The translations under genes and the position numbers were made by a program. DNA of 64,000 bases from Larimichthys crocea (taxonomy: Eukaryota > Chordata > Actinopteri > Sciaenidae), in contig NC_040012.1 in the NCBI RefSeq assembly GCF_000972845.2, forward strand, positions 14,312,773-14,376,772, read 5' to 3'. The first letter of the stretch is position 1; each line of letters starts with the position of its first letter. Positions 1-11,951 of the stretch are shown here, one piece after another. Under the pieces are notes generated by a model. That model had not been told where the DNA came from and did no database searches. It was given only the letters and a program-made list of their open reading frames with translations.

Positions 1-158
1 CATAAAGTTCAAATAAGTTAGGTATTTTCCTATTATTTAAAATGGTTCAGTATCTTACCGCACACTAAACTTTAGTTAAACCACAGAATCTAAAACTGAG
101 TTTTTCTGAGTGAGCTTTTGGTTCATGTTTTGTCCTGAGGCTTCATGCTGCGTGAATA

Positions 159-190
<32 letters not shown>

Positions 191-720
191 TAATAATAAT
201 AATAATAATAATAGATAATCTTTGGACGTGGAGCAGAATTAAACCGTTGAAACCCAGTATTACTGACACAGACCACAATCAAAGATTTAATTCGATAATT
301 AAGAACATGCTTCATTCAAGTATCTCTACTGTGAATTTTGTAATGCAAATTAATATTTTAGTAGCTATATTTAATCGGAAAATTATCGTATGACCGTATC
401 TCTATTTACAGTAAATATATGTTACATTGTGTTTCTAATTAATCATAAGCAATTAATTAATGGAAACATTACGTATATTTCTTTTGGAAGTTGGAGTCCC
501 GTGATGTTATTTTCAAAGGGTGCAAGTCTGGTTCAGGTTGTTTTTCTGAGGCTTCATGTTGTGTGAACACTGATATGAAAAGATAATCTTTGGACGTGAG
601 CCAGATTAGAACATGGAACCCAGTGAGTAACTGAATGGAATCATCATCATTTTATTGGTAATAAGCCTCATCTATGTTTGGCCTAAGGTCTTTCGGAAAC
701 TTGTTTTTTTACTTGAACAC
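1..720. other. AT-rich intergenic sequence
   Basis: No gene is supported here. The sequence is AT-rich and contains one trinucleotide microsatellite. Two short phrases recur within it (near 112-146 and 541-572, both with TTTTTCTGAG and GAGGCTTCATG), which suggests a small degenerate local duplication. Confidence 0.5.
155..213. repeat. (AAT)n microsatellite
   Basis: About 60 bases of near-perfect AAT/TAA trinucleotide with one or two interruptions. On the opposite strand it makes an artificial Tyr/Ile run, which is not a gene. Confidence 0.9.
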
Positions 721-820
721 NNNNNNNNNNNNNNNNNNNNNNNNNNNNNNNNNNNNNNNNNNNNNNNNNNNNNNNNNNNNNNNNNNNNNNNNNNNNNNNN
801 NNNNNNNNNNNNNNNNNNNN
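721..820. other. Assembly gap, 100 N
   Basis: Exactly 100 N, the usual placeholder for a scaffold gap of unknown size. Confidence 0.99.
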
Positions 821-899
821 GTGATGTGATTTGAAGAGAGAAGAAGTGTAAGTGTTGGGCTGCAAGCTCAGAGCACGCAAGCAGGGGTTGGTGGTGGTG

Positions 900-3885
900 C
901 TACAGGCAGGTTGACCAGTGAAATAAGGAGGGGTTTCAGGAGCAGAGCTGATTCATCCAGAACCGAGCTGGGTCAATGTAATCAGGCTCACACCTCGAGG
1001 GACAGAATGAGAGGAGAAAAAGACTCTAAGAGGAGAGGAAGCAAAAGAGAAAAGAAGAGAAAAGGAGCATGACAGACAAGAGGAAAAATAAATCTGGGAC
1101 TCGCCGCTTTTAGTGGTTAGCAGGGCCGAGTTGGTGTTGGCCCCCCAAACATCACAGGGCAAAACCAACCACACAATCACAAACACTATCACAACGTACT
1201 GGCTCATGAACAATGAAAAACACACATGCACTTGAATTACAACAAACAAATGATTCTTATTATGAGTCAATTATATTTTGGAACAATGTATCTGTATATT
1301 ACTAATATATGTTTAGTGCAGCAGCAGTCAGGTCCAGAAACTCGATGGAGTAATAAAGCCGTGGTGTAAGCATAGGTCTGCCCAAAGTATTTTCAATATG
1401 CTCCTGAAAAAGATAATACATTATATTATTATTATTTTGACATATAGGCTTGGAAGATCTTCACAATAGGTAGGTCATTGTAGCGTCCATATGATATTAG
1501 TAACCACACAACAACTGCACTTTTCCAGTGAAATATACAAATTAGTAGGCTGATTCTCCCCAAATATGTGTCCAAATGAGATGGATGTTTGTATGAATAC
1601 AAAAATACAATTTAAAACATAGCTTGGAAAGCAAATAATGGCTTAATAGGCCTGAACATATGTGGGCAATTGGACATTTAATAGGTTCTGTATTAAAATA
1701 ATAATATATAAATCAAAACACCAATTTTAAATGTTCATAAAACATTAGTGAGCTAGTTAACAAGAGTAAAAAACTAGACTCCTACTCATGGATATTGCTT
1801 GGCCTCTGGTAATTAGGTTGCTTCAACACCTAGAAAAATGAATACTACGATCCGATGTGTGAATGAGTAGACCACGCAAAGGCAAAAGATACTTAACATT
1901 TACATTCTACAGAGATACTGTTAGAGTTCATTTTCTCTCATATCAAGTGCAGTGAGGGCTAATAATACATAACAGAGTGCTTCTGCATCCGAAAGAAAAA
2001 AAGATTGATTGACTATATAATATCAAAAGCACAAAGGATTTTTTTTGGGCTTATTTGAACATACGGTTTTGAAACTGCTTGAAGTCTTGTTCATATCCAT
2101 TCTTCATTCAAAGCTGTGGTTCCTGTCTACTTTTCACTTTTTTCACTTGTTTTTTCTGATATGACATGCATGTCAGAGAGGCCGACTAGCGTACCAGCTG
2201 CGAGTTATTATTAAGTTCAAACTACTGGCCCCCTGCTGTGTGTGATGTGTCGGATACAACTGAAAGTGCATCTCATTATGACTCTCATCTGTTTTTATAA
2301 TAACAGCAATGCTGTGCGCTAATCTGATTGAAATTGAATGAATCAATGAACATCACAAAATTAAACATATTAGCCTGTGGCTAGATTTTCATTCATTCAG
2401 ATACAGATATTAATGTTTGTGTTTGTAATAAATAATGTTCATGGAGTGTAAATATGTTTTAAAAAAGGTAAAAAAGGGTCAGTCATATACAGTTAAAATT
2501 TTAAAAGTAAAAATCATATGATTGTCAACACAGAAAACTAGGAGAACCAACATTTGGTTTGTGGGGTGGAAGCATCTCTTTAATCTCTTTTATATTAATC
2601 TCTTAAATTCTTTGAAGGTAGGTAGCCGTAGCATCCCTGTCCTCCACCGTGTTCAGGTAGGAGGGGGCTTAGCCAATCCTGTCCGCACCTTGTTCAGGTA
2701 GGAGGGGCTTGCCATCCTGTCCTCAATTGTTCAGGTAGGAGGGGCTTAGCCAATCCTGTCCTCACCTTGTTAAGGTAGGGGGGCTTAGCTTAGCCAATCC
2801 TTTCCTACCTGGTTTAGGTAGGAGGGGCTAGCCAATCCTGTCCTCACCTTGTTCAGGTAGGAGGGCCTTAGCATCACCGACGTGCCGCAGCACATTAGCA
2901 ACAGCAGAGGCTGCCTTATCGGTGTCCGAGCTGGATAGCTGTAAACTGTAAAAATACCCCTAACTCCCAAGACGGACAGAGAGTCGTCCCATTGTTTATG
3001 TGTCAGAACTCTGAGAAGCTGCCAGAGATAAATTCCTGTGTTTAAATGTACTCGGTACTGTTGTGTAATTGTCTTAAAGACGAGCTAAATTGCTGATCGC
3101 TGCTAGCCTTTAGCTTAGCCTGCTCATAGACTTTCACATGGACTTCTTAAACGTTATTGGAGGCACCGCCAAGTTATTTTATATCACATTTATCACAGGT
3201 AGCGCCATCTCCAGACGAACTCAGGCCCCGTCCCACTGTACTACAACACCCCAATTATTTGTCAGTCAATATTTCCTAGCTACATGGGACTGGAGTTACA
3301 CATACCTTTATCTTGTCTTTCCGTCTCAATTTTTCTTTTTTTTTTTTTTTTTCCTTCTGCGCCACTCCTGAATGTTCTTTTAGGAATATTGTAATTTCCC
3401 ACACCAACGAAATAACAATAGCCACAATGCCGCGTTTGTTTAAAGTCTGTTTAAATTGTTACCGTCATTGTAGTATATGTTGAAATAAAGAGAGGGTCAA
3501 AAAATCCAATAACACACTCATGGTCAATGGTTGTGGCCCTAAACAACCGCATAGAGTGTTTATGCCAGCGGCCGGCCCTGGGCGAGAGCTTGGTGAAATA
3601 AAAAGCTGAAAGACAGACGCCGAGCTGGTCTGACTGCTGTTGGACTAGTGAATAATATCAGCTGGCTGCTATGTCTTCTGTTGGTGAGCTTGCTTGATGT
3701 TTGGCTGTTAAACAACAAATACAAACTGTCCATATTTCCATATTTACCACAGTGGTATTACACTCTGAAACTGGAGCTGGTACCAATACCAATTTCTATG
3801 TAGGACAGTAAGGACGGCTCAGTTCCAGTAAGTATTCCAGTAATAGTGGAATGCAACTATTACTATTACATTATATATTACTATA
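900..3885 (+). repeat. Segment S, copy 1 (forward)
   Basis: This stretch is repeated in forward orientation at about 26700-29680. Its first third recurs reversed at about 12180-13450, and a shorter reversed version lies at 49352-51079. The match to the 27-29 kb copy is nearly continuous, with scattered indels. It ends near 3886 by switching to hnrnpc-flanking sequence. A hAT-like terminus (GCCGGCCCTG) is seen near 3570 and is the outer edge of the 49-kb copy, so the core is probably a transposon of about 1.7-2.4 kb carried inside a larger segmental duplication. No intact coding sequence was seen. Confidence 0.75.
2608..2877 (+). repeat. 40-bp minisatellite
   Basis: About six to seven degenerate tandem copies of a unit of roughly 40 bp containing CAGGTAGGAGGGGCTTAGCC and AATCCTGTCCTCACCTTGTT. 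The same array occurs at 28418-28660. The 49-kb copy of segment S lacks it. Confidence 0.9.
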
Positions 3886-4626
3886 CTGTGTTTCCGTAAC
3901 TTTTAGAACCAGCAGCCAAAACTAAAATCAGCTGTAACCAACTTTTCTATGTATATGTGAAGAAGGTCTGCAGCTCGTCCACTTTCACTGCAAAGAAAAG
4001 AGAAGAATGAGTGTTGAATGAGCAACTTGAGTGTGACAGAGACAAAACGCTCCCATGTAAACTTGTAAACACAAATGTTTAACAACCTGAAATGAAAAAA
4101 TAAAGTGAAATGAAAAACAAGTGCAGCAGCAACAGATCTTCACATCAGAGGAGCTGAAACCAGAGAACATTTGGCCATTTGGCTTAATTACAGACTAAAC
4201 GTTCATTTGATTATGAAAGACGTTGCTGGTGAGTTTTCTCATGCCTTCCACCTTCAGATCTAACAATTACTCAACGAGCTGTGGCTCATGAAAATCAGAT
4301 AAGCTTACAACTAAAAGAACTGGAACCAGATAATGTGGCTTTGTTTGATTTGTGACTACTTACTTCTTTCTCATTTGTCCACTGCACCTTAGTGTTTAAG
4401 TTTAATGGCAGCCTGTATCCTGGTACTTCAACCTCTAGTCACTCAAACTAATGCCAAGCTGGAACGCACACACAGTGTGCAGACAAACAGAGTGACTGCT
4501 GTGCAAAACAAACAGGAAGATGCTCACATGACTGACGAGCGACAAACACATTTTTCTCACCTGACGTAATCTCTCAGAAAGTCGTAGTCGAGTTCAAACG
4601 AGGAGCTGCTGTTAAAAAGAAGACTT
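3886..4626 (-). pseudogene. hnrnpc: Truncated, internally deleted copy of the hnrnpc 3' half
   Basis: Collinear with the real gene downstream but with blocks missing. 3886-3962 matches the gene's 3' flank at about 38336-38415. The copy then jumps to 39560 (coiled-coil exon and its acceptor), continues through the intron to about 40180, jumps to about 40510, and ends in the small SSSFELDYDFQRDYY exon near 4560-4612, which itself carries deletions. Only parts of two of the six coding exons remain and no reading frame crosses them. At 4627 the sequence changes abruptly to DOMON-array sequence. It could be a partial segmental duplication, or a chimeric or collapsed assembly of the 38.3-40.7 kb region. 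Confidence 0.85.
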
Positions 4627-4865
4627 ATCATGAATTGCACTGCTTTTGTGCAAAGACCCCCTCCATCATGGATAATAAAATAAATAAAAAAATTGATGAA
4701 TTAGACGAATTGATGATGAGAATTAGATTAGGACTAGCGATGAATTTGGTCCTGCTTGTACCGATGTACATTATATTATTATTATATTTATTTTATTGTG
4801 ACTTTAAGATATCCTCATACAGCTGTATAACCTCCCACCGCTCTGCCCCTCATGTAATTATTCAG

Positions 4866-5029
4866 AGGTATACCCGGGCCTTCATCCCCACCCTGGAGAA
4901 ACGTGTGAACGTCGCTGACCCGACCGGTGGCAAGTCTTGACCTGATCGGCACCCGCGGTAGTCAGCAGCAACCAATGACCAGGGACAGAGTTACGGCGGT
5001 GTCTCATTTGGCATTTTCCATATAGAAAG
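4866..5029 (+). CDS. DOMON-repeat gene, exon iv (degraded first copy)
   Basis: The first exon-iv copy of the forward array. It follows an acceptor ending TTCAG and reads GAFIPTLEKRVNVADPTGG once small gaps are allowed, ending at the AGAAAG/gtttgc donor. It is about 27 bases shorter than the intact 191-base exon at 7751-7941, so the frame is broken as written. The usual upstream exons i-iii of this unit are absent: sequence left of 4627 is the hnrnpc fragment. Either the array is truncated here or this is an assembly join. Confidence 0.65.
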
Positions 5030-5214
5030 GTTTGCTTTCTTTCCTTTAATCCTGTGTACTCAGCTTTGTGCCTCAAACATATGTATCTGTTTATCTTTTA
5101 TAGTTTAGGATTGCTTTCAAAACTTTAATGTGCATTCAGACATACAACTAACTTTCCACTGAGTTTTAACACCTCATGTTTTTATCTTCATGCTTCAGTG
5201 ATTTTATTTAAAGG

Positions 5215-5620
5215 TCCAGTGTGCTTTATGGAATATAATATTCACAGCTGTGTTTTTATTTGTGTATAATCATCACTGAAAATAGAATCGTTACGTTTTT
5301 GTTACCTTAGAGTGACACTTTATATCTACAGATGTTACTATCTTCCACCCAGAGTGGACAAGCAGAACAAACACTATTTTCTAGACAGAGCCTTTTTTCA
5401 CATTTCTACCAAGCAGCAATTTCCGTGACTGTGAAATGAAGTCACTAAGTGCTGAAACTGCAGTCTTCAAACGGCACGTCAGGCTGGCTCCAGGTTGAGT
5501 CACTCTCCATAACCCCCATCTTAAAGTGAATGAGACTTTATATTTACAGACGTCGCTGTAGAACACACCGATTTCTAACACTGACTATATAGAAAATGAC
5601 CCACGGGTTTCTGAAGAGCC
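5215..5620 (+). repeat. Dispersed fish repeat in the iv-to-i intron
   Basis: The intron between exons iv and i carries a conserved noncoding block beginning AAAGGTCCAGTGTGC and including CAGGCTGGCTCCAGGTTGAG. It recurs in the same place in every unit (about 8120-8530, 10950-11370, 17730-18130 reversed, 21990-22410, 63110-63510). A diverged relative lies outside the array near 49081-49185 (reversed). I recall similar sequence as a common teleost interspersed repeat, but the family is not certain. It predates amplification of the units. Confidence 0.6.
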
Positions 5621-5750
5621 ATTTGAAACTGAAAATCTGTGGCGCTGGCTTCCACCATTTGGCAGTCCTGCCTCTTCTGCCTCCCCGCTAATCTAAAATG
5701 TAAATGTCTACTCTTGTGACTCGGTGTATGAATGACTGTGTGTCTTCCAG

Positions 5751-7941
5751 GTGGACATCACTCGGGATGGTTGTGGAACAACTAAACTGTGTTTGGAGAA
5801 CCAGCCGGCTGCGATCCAACTGAGACTCCTGCCTGTTTGTGTCCTTGGTTGCCACGCCAGGGCCTACTAAGGGCGTTGACCTGGCTGTTGAGCTCAGAGG
5901 AAAAATTGATCAGCCCGTTGGATTCGTCGGTTTATCACTCACCTTTAAAGTGTATGGATAAGAATTCAAGCATATTTTTTGCTAAATTGGACATTATGTA
6001 GCTCTTGTCACTTTAAACATGCGGAATCCATATAAGTGTCCAGATTCACAGAGACCATGTTTGACAGCATTGTCTTGTAAAGTCAAAAATTTCCAGCGTC
6101 AAGTTCCCCTCCCACAGCCATAGAAATGTAAATACTAGTGTAAGCTGATAACAGACACCTGGCAAATATTATATGGCACGACCACGACACGAGCATATCA
6201 CAGCTCTCGTAGTAAAAGTAAATTGACTTACTTCTTTATTTAAGGTTTTATTGACCTGATTCATTACAAATGGCTGGTTAAATATGTCATGTGACATTTA
6301 TTGACTTTATATGTTATATATTGTGCCGATAAGGCCGATAATTCAATAAAGGCTGTAAAGAAAACAGCATTGGGTAAATAAAGCTCCATGCTTCAGAACA
6401 CACATTTAATAGTTTGAAATACAATTTTCAAACTAGTAAAAAACCTAGGTAAAAACGTCCATTAAGTTTTTTCAAACATAACAAAGTCGCTAGTGTGTGA
6501 TGTTGGAATTTGATTGCCCCTCGCTTTAAGAGAGTTAACTAATCTTTTTTAAACCCACTAATTCTTTCCTCAGGGCAGCACCAGTCTGTTCCCCTGTATA
6601 CGTAACGGCTCAGACGACGCACCGTTCTTCCGGACGTTCTGGAGAAAAAACGCTTGTAGCGGGTTCTTTCTAGTGCAGAATGTAAGTTTGAATTTAACTT
6701 GTAAAAAAAAAAGAGGGGTACTGTTGATTTCACCTTTATGGTTGGATATTTACCGTATGGATCAAAATTTTTGCCGTATAATTGACATCCTCCTCTGTGG
6801 CTCTTCCTGAGGTTTCTTCCACCTTTTTTCCCTGTTAAAGGTTTTTTGTGGGCAAGTTTTTCCTCACCCGAACCGAGGGTCTAAGGACAGAGGGTGTCAC
6901 TCCCTGTCCAGATTGTAAAGCCCTCCGAGGCAAATGTACTTTGTGACTTTGGGCTATACAAATAAAATTGATTTGATTTGATTTGATTTTGATGAAAATG
7001 CCATATGAATGGCATATCAAATAAATATAACAATGTTTTGCTGAATGCTGAGCATTTTTCCCCAAAATGTTAGATAAAATTATTTCCTCTGTGATTTCTG
7101 TGTGAATACTATATTACACGTTGTATCTTTTTACCTAAACTCTGCTGTTAAATGTCATATTACCTCATTAGAGAGCATCTGGAATCGAATTGTGTCCGAA
7201 AGGTGTGATCAGGTGCGGGTTCGATATCCGAGAGGTGAACGCCTCCGTGATAAGAGACAGGTTGGCGATTGCCGATACCACCTTCATCATCAGCGCCGCT
7301 ACTGGAACTGCCTCTCTAGGTAAGTGAATACACATTAACACACACTGTATTTGATATTCTCCTGGTTCACAACACAATTTCCCTGCAGAAACAGCACACA
7401 AACTATCGTCATAGAGATTTTCAGGATAAAGTTAATTATTATTATTAGTGTATTAAAATTACACTACCACCACAAGCTTGTATATAGCTTTGATGCTTGA
7501 CACGTTATCATGAATTGCACTGCTTTTGTGCAAAGACCCATCCATCATGGAATAAATAAAATAAATAAAAAATTAGATGAATTAGACGAATTGATGATGA
7601 TGAATTAGATTAGGACTAGCGATGAATTTGGATTTCCTGCTCTGATACCATGTACATTATATTATTATTATATTTATTTTGTGACTTTAAGATACTCATC
7701 CCTACCGTGTATAACCTCCCACCGCTCTGTCCCCTCATGTAATTATTCAGACGGTATACCCGGAGCCTTCATCCCCACCCTGGAGAAACGTGTGAACGTC
7801 GCTGACCCGACCGGTGGCGACATCGTTGACCTGATCGGCAGCCCAGCGGTAGTCGACGGCATCGCAGAGGGACCCAGCAACATCAGACCAACGGCAGAGT
7901 TTCAGGCGGTGTCTCATTTGTCATTTTCCAATGATAGAAAG
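5751..7941 (+). CDS. DOMON-repeat gene, unit 1 (exons i, ii, iii, iv)
   Basis: One DOMON unit in four exons: i 5751-5952, ii 6574-6681, iii 7172-7319, iv 7751-7941. Exon i encodes VDITRDGCGTTKLCLE, then a Cys-Asp-Pro and a Cys-Leu-Phe motif, then a VDLAVELRGKID strand. Exon ii (exactly 108 bases) reads GSTSLFPCIRNGSDDAPFFR. Exon iii reads HVIRCGFDIREVNAS. Exon iv (191 bases, intact) reads GAFIPTLEKRVNVADPTGG and then a linker ending FSNDRK. Each exon has an AG acceptor and a GT donor, with phases 0, 0, 0, 1 around the cycle, so units can be chained in frame. The order resembles the DOMON domain of fish FRRS1-like proteins (haem- or sugar-binding beta-sandwich), recognised from family knowledge. 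Exons i and iii have small frame-breaking gaps, probably sequence errors. Confidence 0.7.
6780..6985 (+). mobile_element. CR1/L2-type LINE 3' tail inside the ii-to-iii intron
   Basis: Begins CCTCCTCTGTGGCTCTTCC and ends CTATACAAATAAAATTGATT followed by a TTGATT repeat, the typical 3' tail of an abundant teleost LINE. A longer copy lies outside the array at 52740-53584. The same tail sits in the same intron of every unit: about 9665-9860, 16345-16560 (-), 19245-19470 (-), 20640-20850 and 23620-23820. One insertion therefore preceded the multiplication of the units. Confidence 0.8.
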
Positions 7942-8653
7942 GTTTGCTTTCTTTCACTTTAATCCTGTGTACTCAGCTTTGTGCCTCAAACATATGTATC
8001 TGTTATCTTATTGTTTAAGGATTGCTTTCAAACCTTCATTTGGCATTCAGACATACAACTAACTTCCACTGAGTTTTAACACCTCATGTTTTTATTCTTC
8101 ATGCTTCAGTGATTTTATTTAAAGGTCCAGTGTGCTTTAATGGATATAATATTCACGCTGTGTTTTTATTTGTGTATAATCATCTGAAAATAGAATCGTT
8201 ACGTTTTTGTTACCTTTGAGTGACACTTTATCTACAGATGTACTATCTTCCACCCAGAGTGGACAGCAGAACAAACACTATTTCTAGGGCCTTTTTTCAC
8301 ATTTCTACCAAGCCGCAATTTCCGTGACTGTGAAATGAGTCAACATAAAGTGCTGAAAACTGCAGTTCCTCAAACGGCCACGTCAGGCTGGCTCCAGGTT
8401 GAGTCACTCTCCATAAACCCCCATCTTAAAGTGAATGACTTTATATTTACAGACGTCGCTGTAGAAACCACCGATTTCTAACACTGACTATATAGAAAAT
8501 GACCCACGGGTTCTTGAAGAGCCATTTGAAACTGAATCTGTGCGCTGGCTTCCACCATGTTGGCAGTCCTGCCTCTTCTGCCTCCCGGCTATCTAAAAAT
8601 GTGAAATGTCTACTCTTGTGACTCGGTGTTGAATGACTGTGTGTGTCTTCCAG

Positions 8654-10775
8654 TGGACATCACTCGGGGGGTTGTGGAACAACTAAACTTGTGTTGGAGA
8701 ACCAGCCGGCTGCGATCCAACTAGAGATGACTCCTGCCTGTTTGTGTCCTTGGTTGCCACGGCAGGGCCTACTAAGGGCGTTGACCTGGCTGTTGAGCTC
8801 AGAGGAAAAAATGATCAGCCCCTGGGATTCGTCGGTGTTCACTCACCTTTAAGATGTATGGATAAGAATTCAGCATATTTTTTGCTAAATTGGACATTAT
8901 TGTAGCCTTTGTCACTTTAAACATGCGGAATCACATATAAGTAGTCCAGTTCACAGAGACCATGTTTGACAGCCTTGTCTTGTAAAGTCAAAATTTCCAG
9001 CGTCAAGTTCCCCTCCCACAGCCCTAGGAATGTAAATACTAGTGATAAGCTGATAAACGCACCTGGACATATTATATGGCACCCAGACACGAGCATATCA
9101 CAGCTCTCGTAGTAAAAGTAATTGTACTTCTTTATTTAAGGTTTTATTGACCTGATTCATTACAAATGGCTGGTTAAATATGTCATGTGACATTTATTGA
9201 CTTTATATGTTATATATTGTGCCGATATTGGGTAGCATTGGGTAAAATAAAGCTCCATGCTTCAGAACACACATTTAATAGTTTGAAATACAATTTTCAA
9301 ACTATTAAAAAACTAGTAAAAAACCTAGGTAAAAAACGTCCATTAAGTTTTTTCAAACATAACAAAGTTGCTAGTGTGTGATGTTGGAATTTGATTGCCC
9401 TCGCTTTAAGAGAGTTAACTAATCTTTTTTAAACCCACTAATTCTTTCCTCAGGGCAGCACCAGTCTGTTCCCCTGTATACGTAAAGGCTCAGACGACGC
9501 ACCGTTCTTCCGGACGTTCTGGAGAAAAAACGCTTGTAGCGGGTTCTTTCTAGTGCAGAATGTAAGTTTGAATTTAACTTGTAAAAAAAAAGAGGGGTAC
9601 TGTTGATTTCACCTTTATGGTTGGATATTTACCGTATGGATCCAAATTTTTGCCGTATAATTGAAATCCTCCTCTGTGGCTCTTCCTGAGGTTTCTTCCA
9701 CCTTTTTTCCTGTTTAAAGTTTTTGTGGGCAAGTTTTTCCTCACCCGAACCGAGGGTCTAAGGACAGAGGGTGTCACTCCCTGTCCAGATTGTAAAGCCC
9801 TCCGAGGCAAATGTACTTTGTGACTTTGGGCTATACAAATAAAATTAATTTCATTTGATTTTGATGAAAATGCCATATGAATGGCATATCAAATAAATAT
9901 AACAATGTTTTGCTGACTGGCACTTTTTCCCCAAAATGTTAGATAAAATTATTTCCTCTGTGATTTCTGTGTGAATACTATATTACACGTTGTATCTTTT
10001 TACCTAAACTCTGCTGTTAAATGTCATATTACCTCATTAGAGAGCATCTGGAATTCGAATTGTGCCGAAAGGTCATGTGATCAGGTGCGGGTTCGATATC
10101 CGAGAGGTGAACGCCTCCGTGATAAGAGACAGGTTGGCGATTGCCGATACCACCTTCATCATCAGCGCCGCTACTGGAACTGCCTCTCTAGATAAGTGAA
10201 TACACATTACCAAAACCTATTTTGATATTCTCTGTGTTCCAAACACAATTTCCCTGCAGAAACAACAACAACAATTCGTCATAGAGATTTTCAGGATAAA
10301 GTTAATTTTTTATTAGTTATTAAAATTACACTACCACCACAGCTTGTATATAGCTTTGATGTTGACACGTTATCATGAATTGCACTGCTTTTGTGCAAAG
10401 ACCCATCCTCATGGAATAAATAAATAAATAAAAATTTGATGAATTAGACGAATTGATGATGATGAATTAGATTAGGACTAGCGATGAATTTGGATTTCCT
10501 GCTCTGATACCGATGTACATTATATTTATTATTATATTTATTTTATTGTGACTTTAAGATACTCATCCATACAGCTGTATAACCTCCCACCGCTCTGTCC
10601 CCTCATGTAATTATTCAGAGTATACCCGAGCCTTCATCCCCACCTGGAGAAACGGTGAACGTCGCTGACCACCGGTGGCAACGTCTTGACCTGATCGCGG
10701 CACGCAGAGGACCCAGCAACAGACCAGCGCAGAGTTTCAGGCGGTGTCTCATTTGTCATTTTCCAAGATAGAAAG
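8654..10775 (+). CDS. DOMON-repeat gene, unit 2 (exons i, ii, iii, iv)
   Basis: Second full unit: i 8654-8855, ii 9454-9561, iii 10041-10191, iv 10619-10775. Exon ii (108 bases) is intact apart from Asn to Lys in CIRKGS. Exon iii (151 bases, fifty codons plus one base) is open throughout, from RASGIRIVPKGHVIRC to ISAATGTASL. Its donor reads ATAAGT instead of GTAAGT, which would spoil splicing if real. Exon iv has lost several bases around GFIPTLEK and the linker and is out of frame. Exon i starts one G short after the acceptor. Spacing to the neighbouring units is about 2.87 kb and the introns are nearly identical to theirs, which indicates recent tandem duplication or homogenisation. Confidence 0.68.
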
Positions 10776-11498
10776 TTTGCTTTCTTTCACTTTAATCCTG
10801 TGTACTCCGCTTTGTGCCTCAAACATATTTATCGTTATCTTTATTTGTTTAGGATTGCTTTCAAACCTTCATTTGGCATTCAGACATACAACTAACTTTC
10901 CACTGAGTTTTAACACCTCATGTTTTTATTCTTCATGCTTCAGTGATTTTATTTAAAGGTCCAGTGTGCTTTAATGGATATAATATTCACAGCTGTGTTT
11001 TTATTTGTGGTAATCATCTGAAAATAAGAATCGTTAAGTTTTTGTTACCTTAGAGTGACACTTATATCTACAGTGTTACTATCTTCCACCCAGAGTGGAC
11101 AAGCAGAACAAACACTATTTTCTAGACAGAGCCTTTTTTCACATTTCTACCAAGCAGCAATTTCCGTGACTGTGAAATGAAGTCAACATAAAGTGCTGCA
11201 AACTGCAGTTCCTCAAACGGCCACGTCAGGCTGGCTCCAGGTTGAGTCACTCTCCATAAACCCCCATCTTAAAGTGTAATGGCTTTATATTTACAGACGT
11301 GCTGTAGAACACACCGATTTCTACACTGACTATATAGAAAATGGACCCACGGGTTTCGAAGGCCATTTGAACTGAAAATCTGTGGCGCTGGCTTCCACCC
11401 ATGTTGGCAGTCTGCCTCTTCTGCCTCCCGGCTAATCTAAAAATGTGAAATGTCTACTCTTGTGACTCGGTGTATGAATGACTGTGTGTGTCTTCCAG

Positions 11499-11701
11499 GT
11501 GGACATCACTCGGGATGGTTGTGGAACAACTAAACTGTGTTTGGAAGAACCAGCCGGCTGCGATCCAACTACGCGACTCCTGCCTGTTTTTGTCCTTGGT
11601 TGCCACGGCCCGGGCCTACTAAGGGCGTTGACCTGGCTGTTGAGCTCAGAGGAAAAATTGATAGCCCGTGGATTCTCGGTGTATCACTCACCTTTAAAGA
11701 T
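11499..11701 (+). CDS. DOMON-repeat gene, exon i of unit 3 (cut by gap)
   Basis: Exon i follows the acceptor TCTTCCAG and reads VDITRDGCGTTKLCLEEPAG, then CDP, and after a small frameshift continues GPTKGVDLAVELRGKID. Intron sequence typical of the unit follows to about 11950, where the array stops at a 10-N gap. Exons ii-iv of this unit are not present downstream in this orientation. Confidence 0.65.
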
Positions 11702-11951
11702 GTATGGATAGAATTCAAGCATATTTTTTGCTAAATTGGAATTAATTGTAGCTCTTGTCAATTGTAAACATGCGGAATCACATATGTAGTCCAGATTCAC
11801 AGAGACCATGTTTGACAAGCATTGTCTTGTTAAAGTCAAAAATTTTCCACGTCAAGTTCCCCTCCCACAGCCATAAGGAAATGTAAATACTAGTGATAAG
11901 CTGATAACAGGACACCTGGCAAATATTATAGGCACCCAGAAAGAGCATCTC

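Noticed and set aside
76..315. 79-codon minus-strand reading with Tyr and Ile runs
   Set aside because: Created by the (AAT)n microsatellite; no conserved sequence outside it.
2608..2877. CRISPR-like array
   Set aside because: Contiguous 40-bp tandem minisatellite without unique spacers, in a vertebrate genome.
8643..8852. Reading with CLCPWLPRQGLLRALTWLL repeated at several sites
   Set aside because: Out-of-frame translation of DOMON exon i caused by a small deletion; the correct frame gives FVSLVATPGPTKGVDLAVEL.
9971..10195. 74-codon reading rich in Arg (RYPRGERLRDKRQ type) repeated in several places
   Set aside because: It is the wrong frame of DOMON exon iii; the correct frame (VIRCGFDIREVNAS) is flanked by in-phase splice sites.
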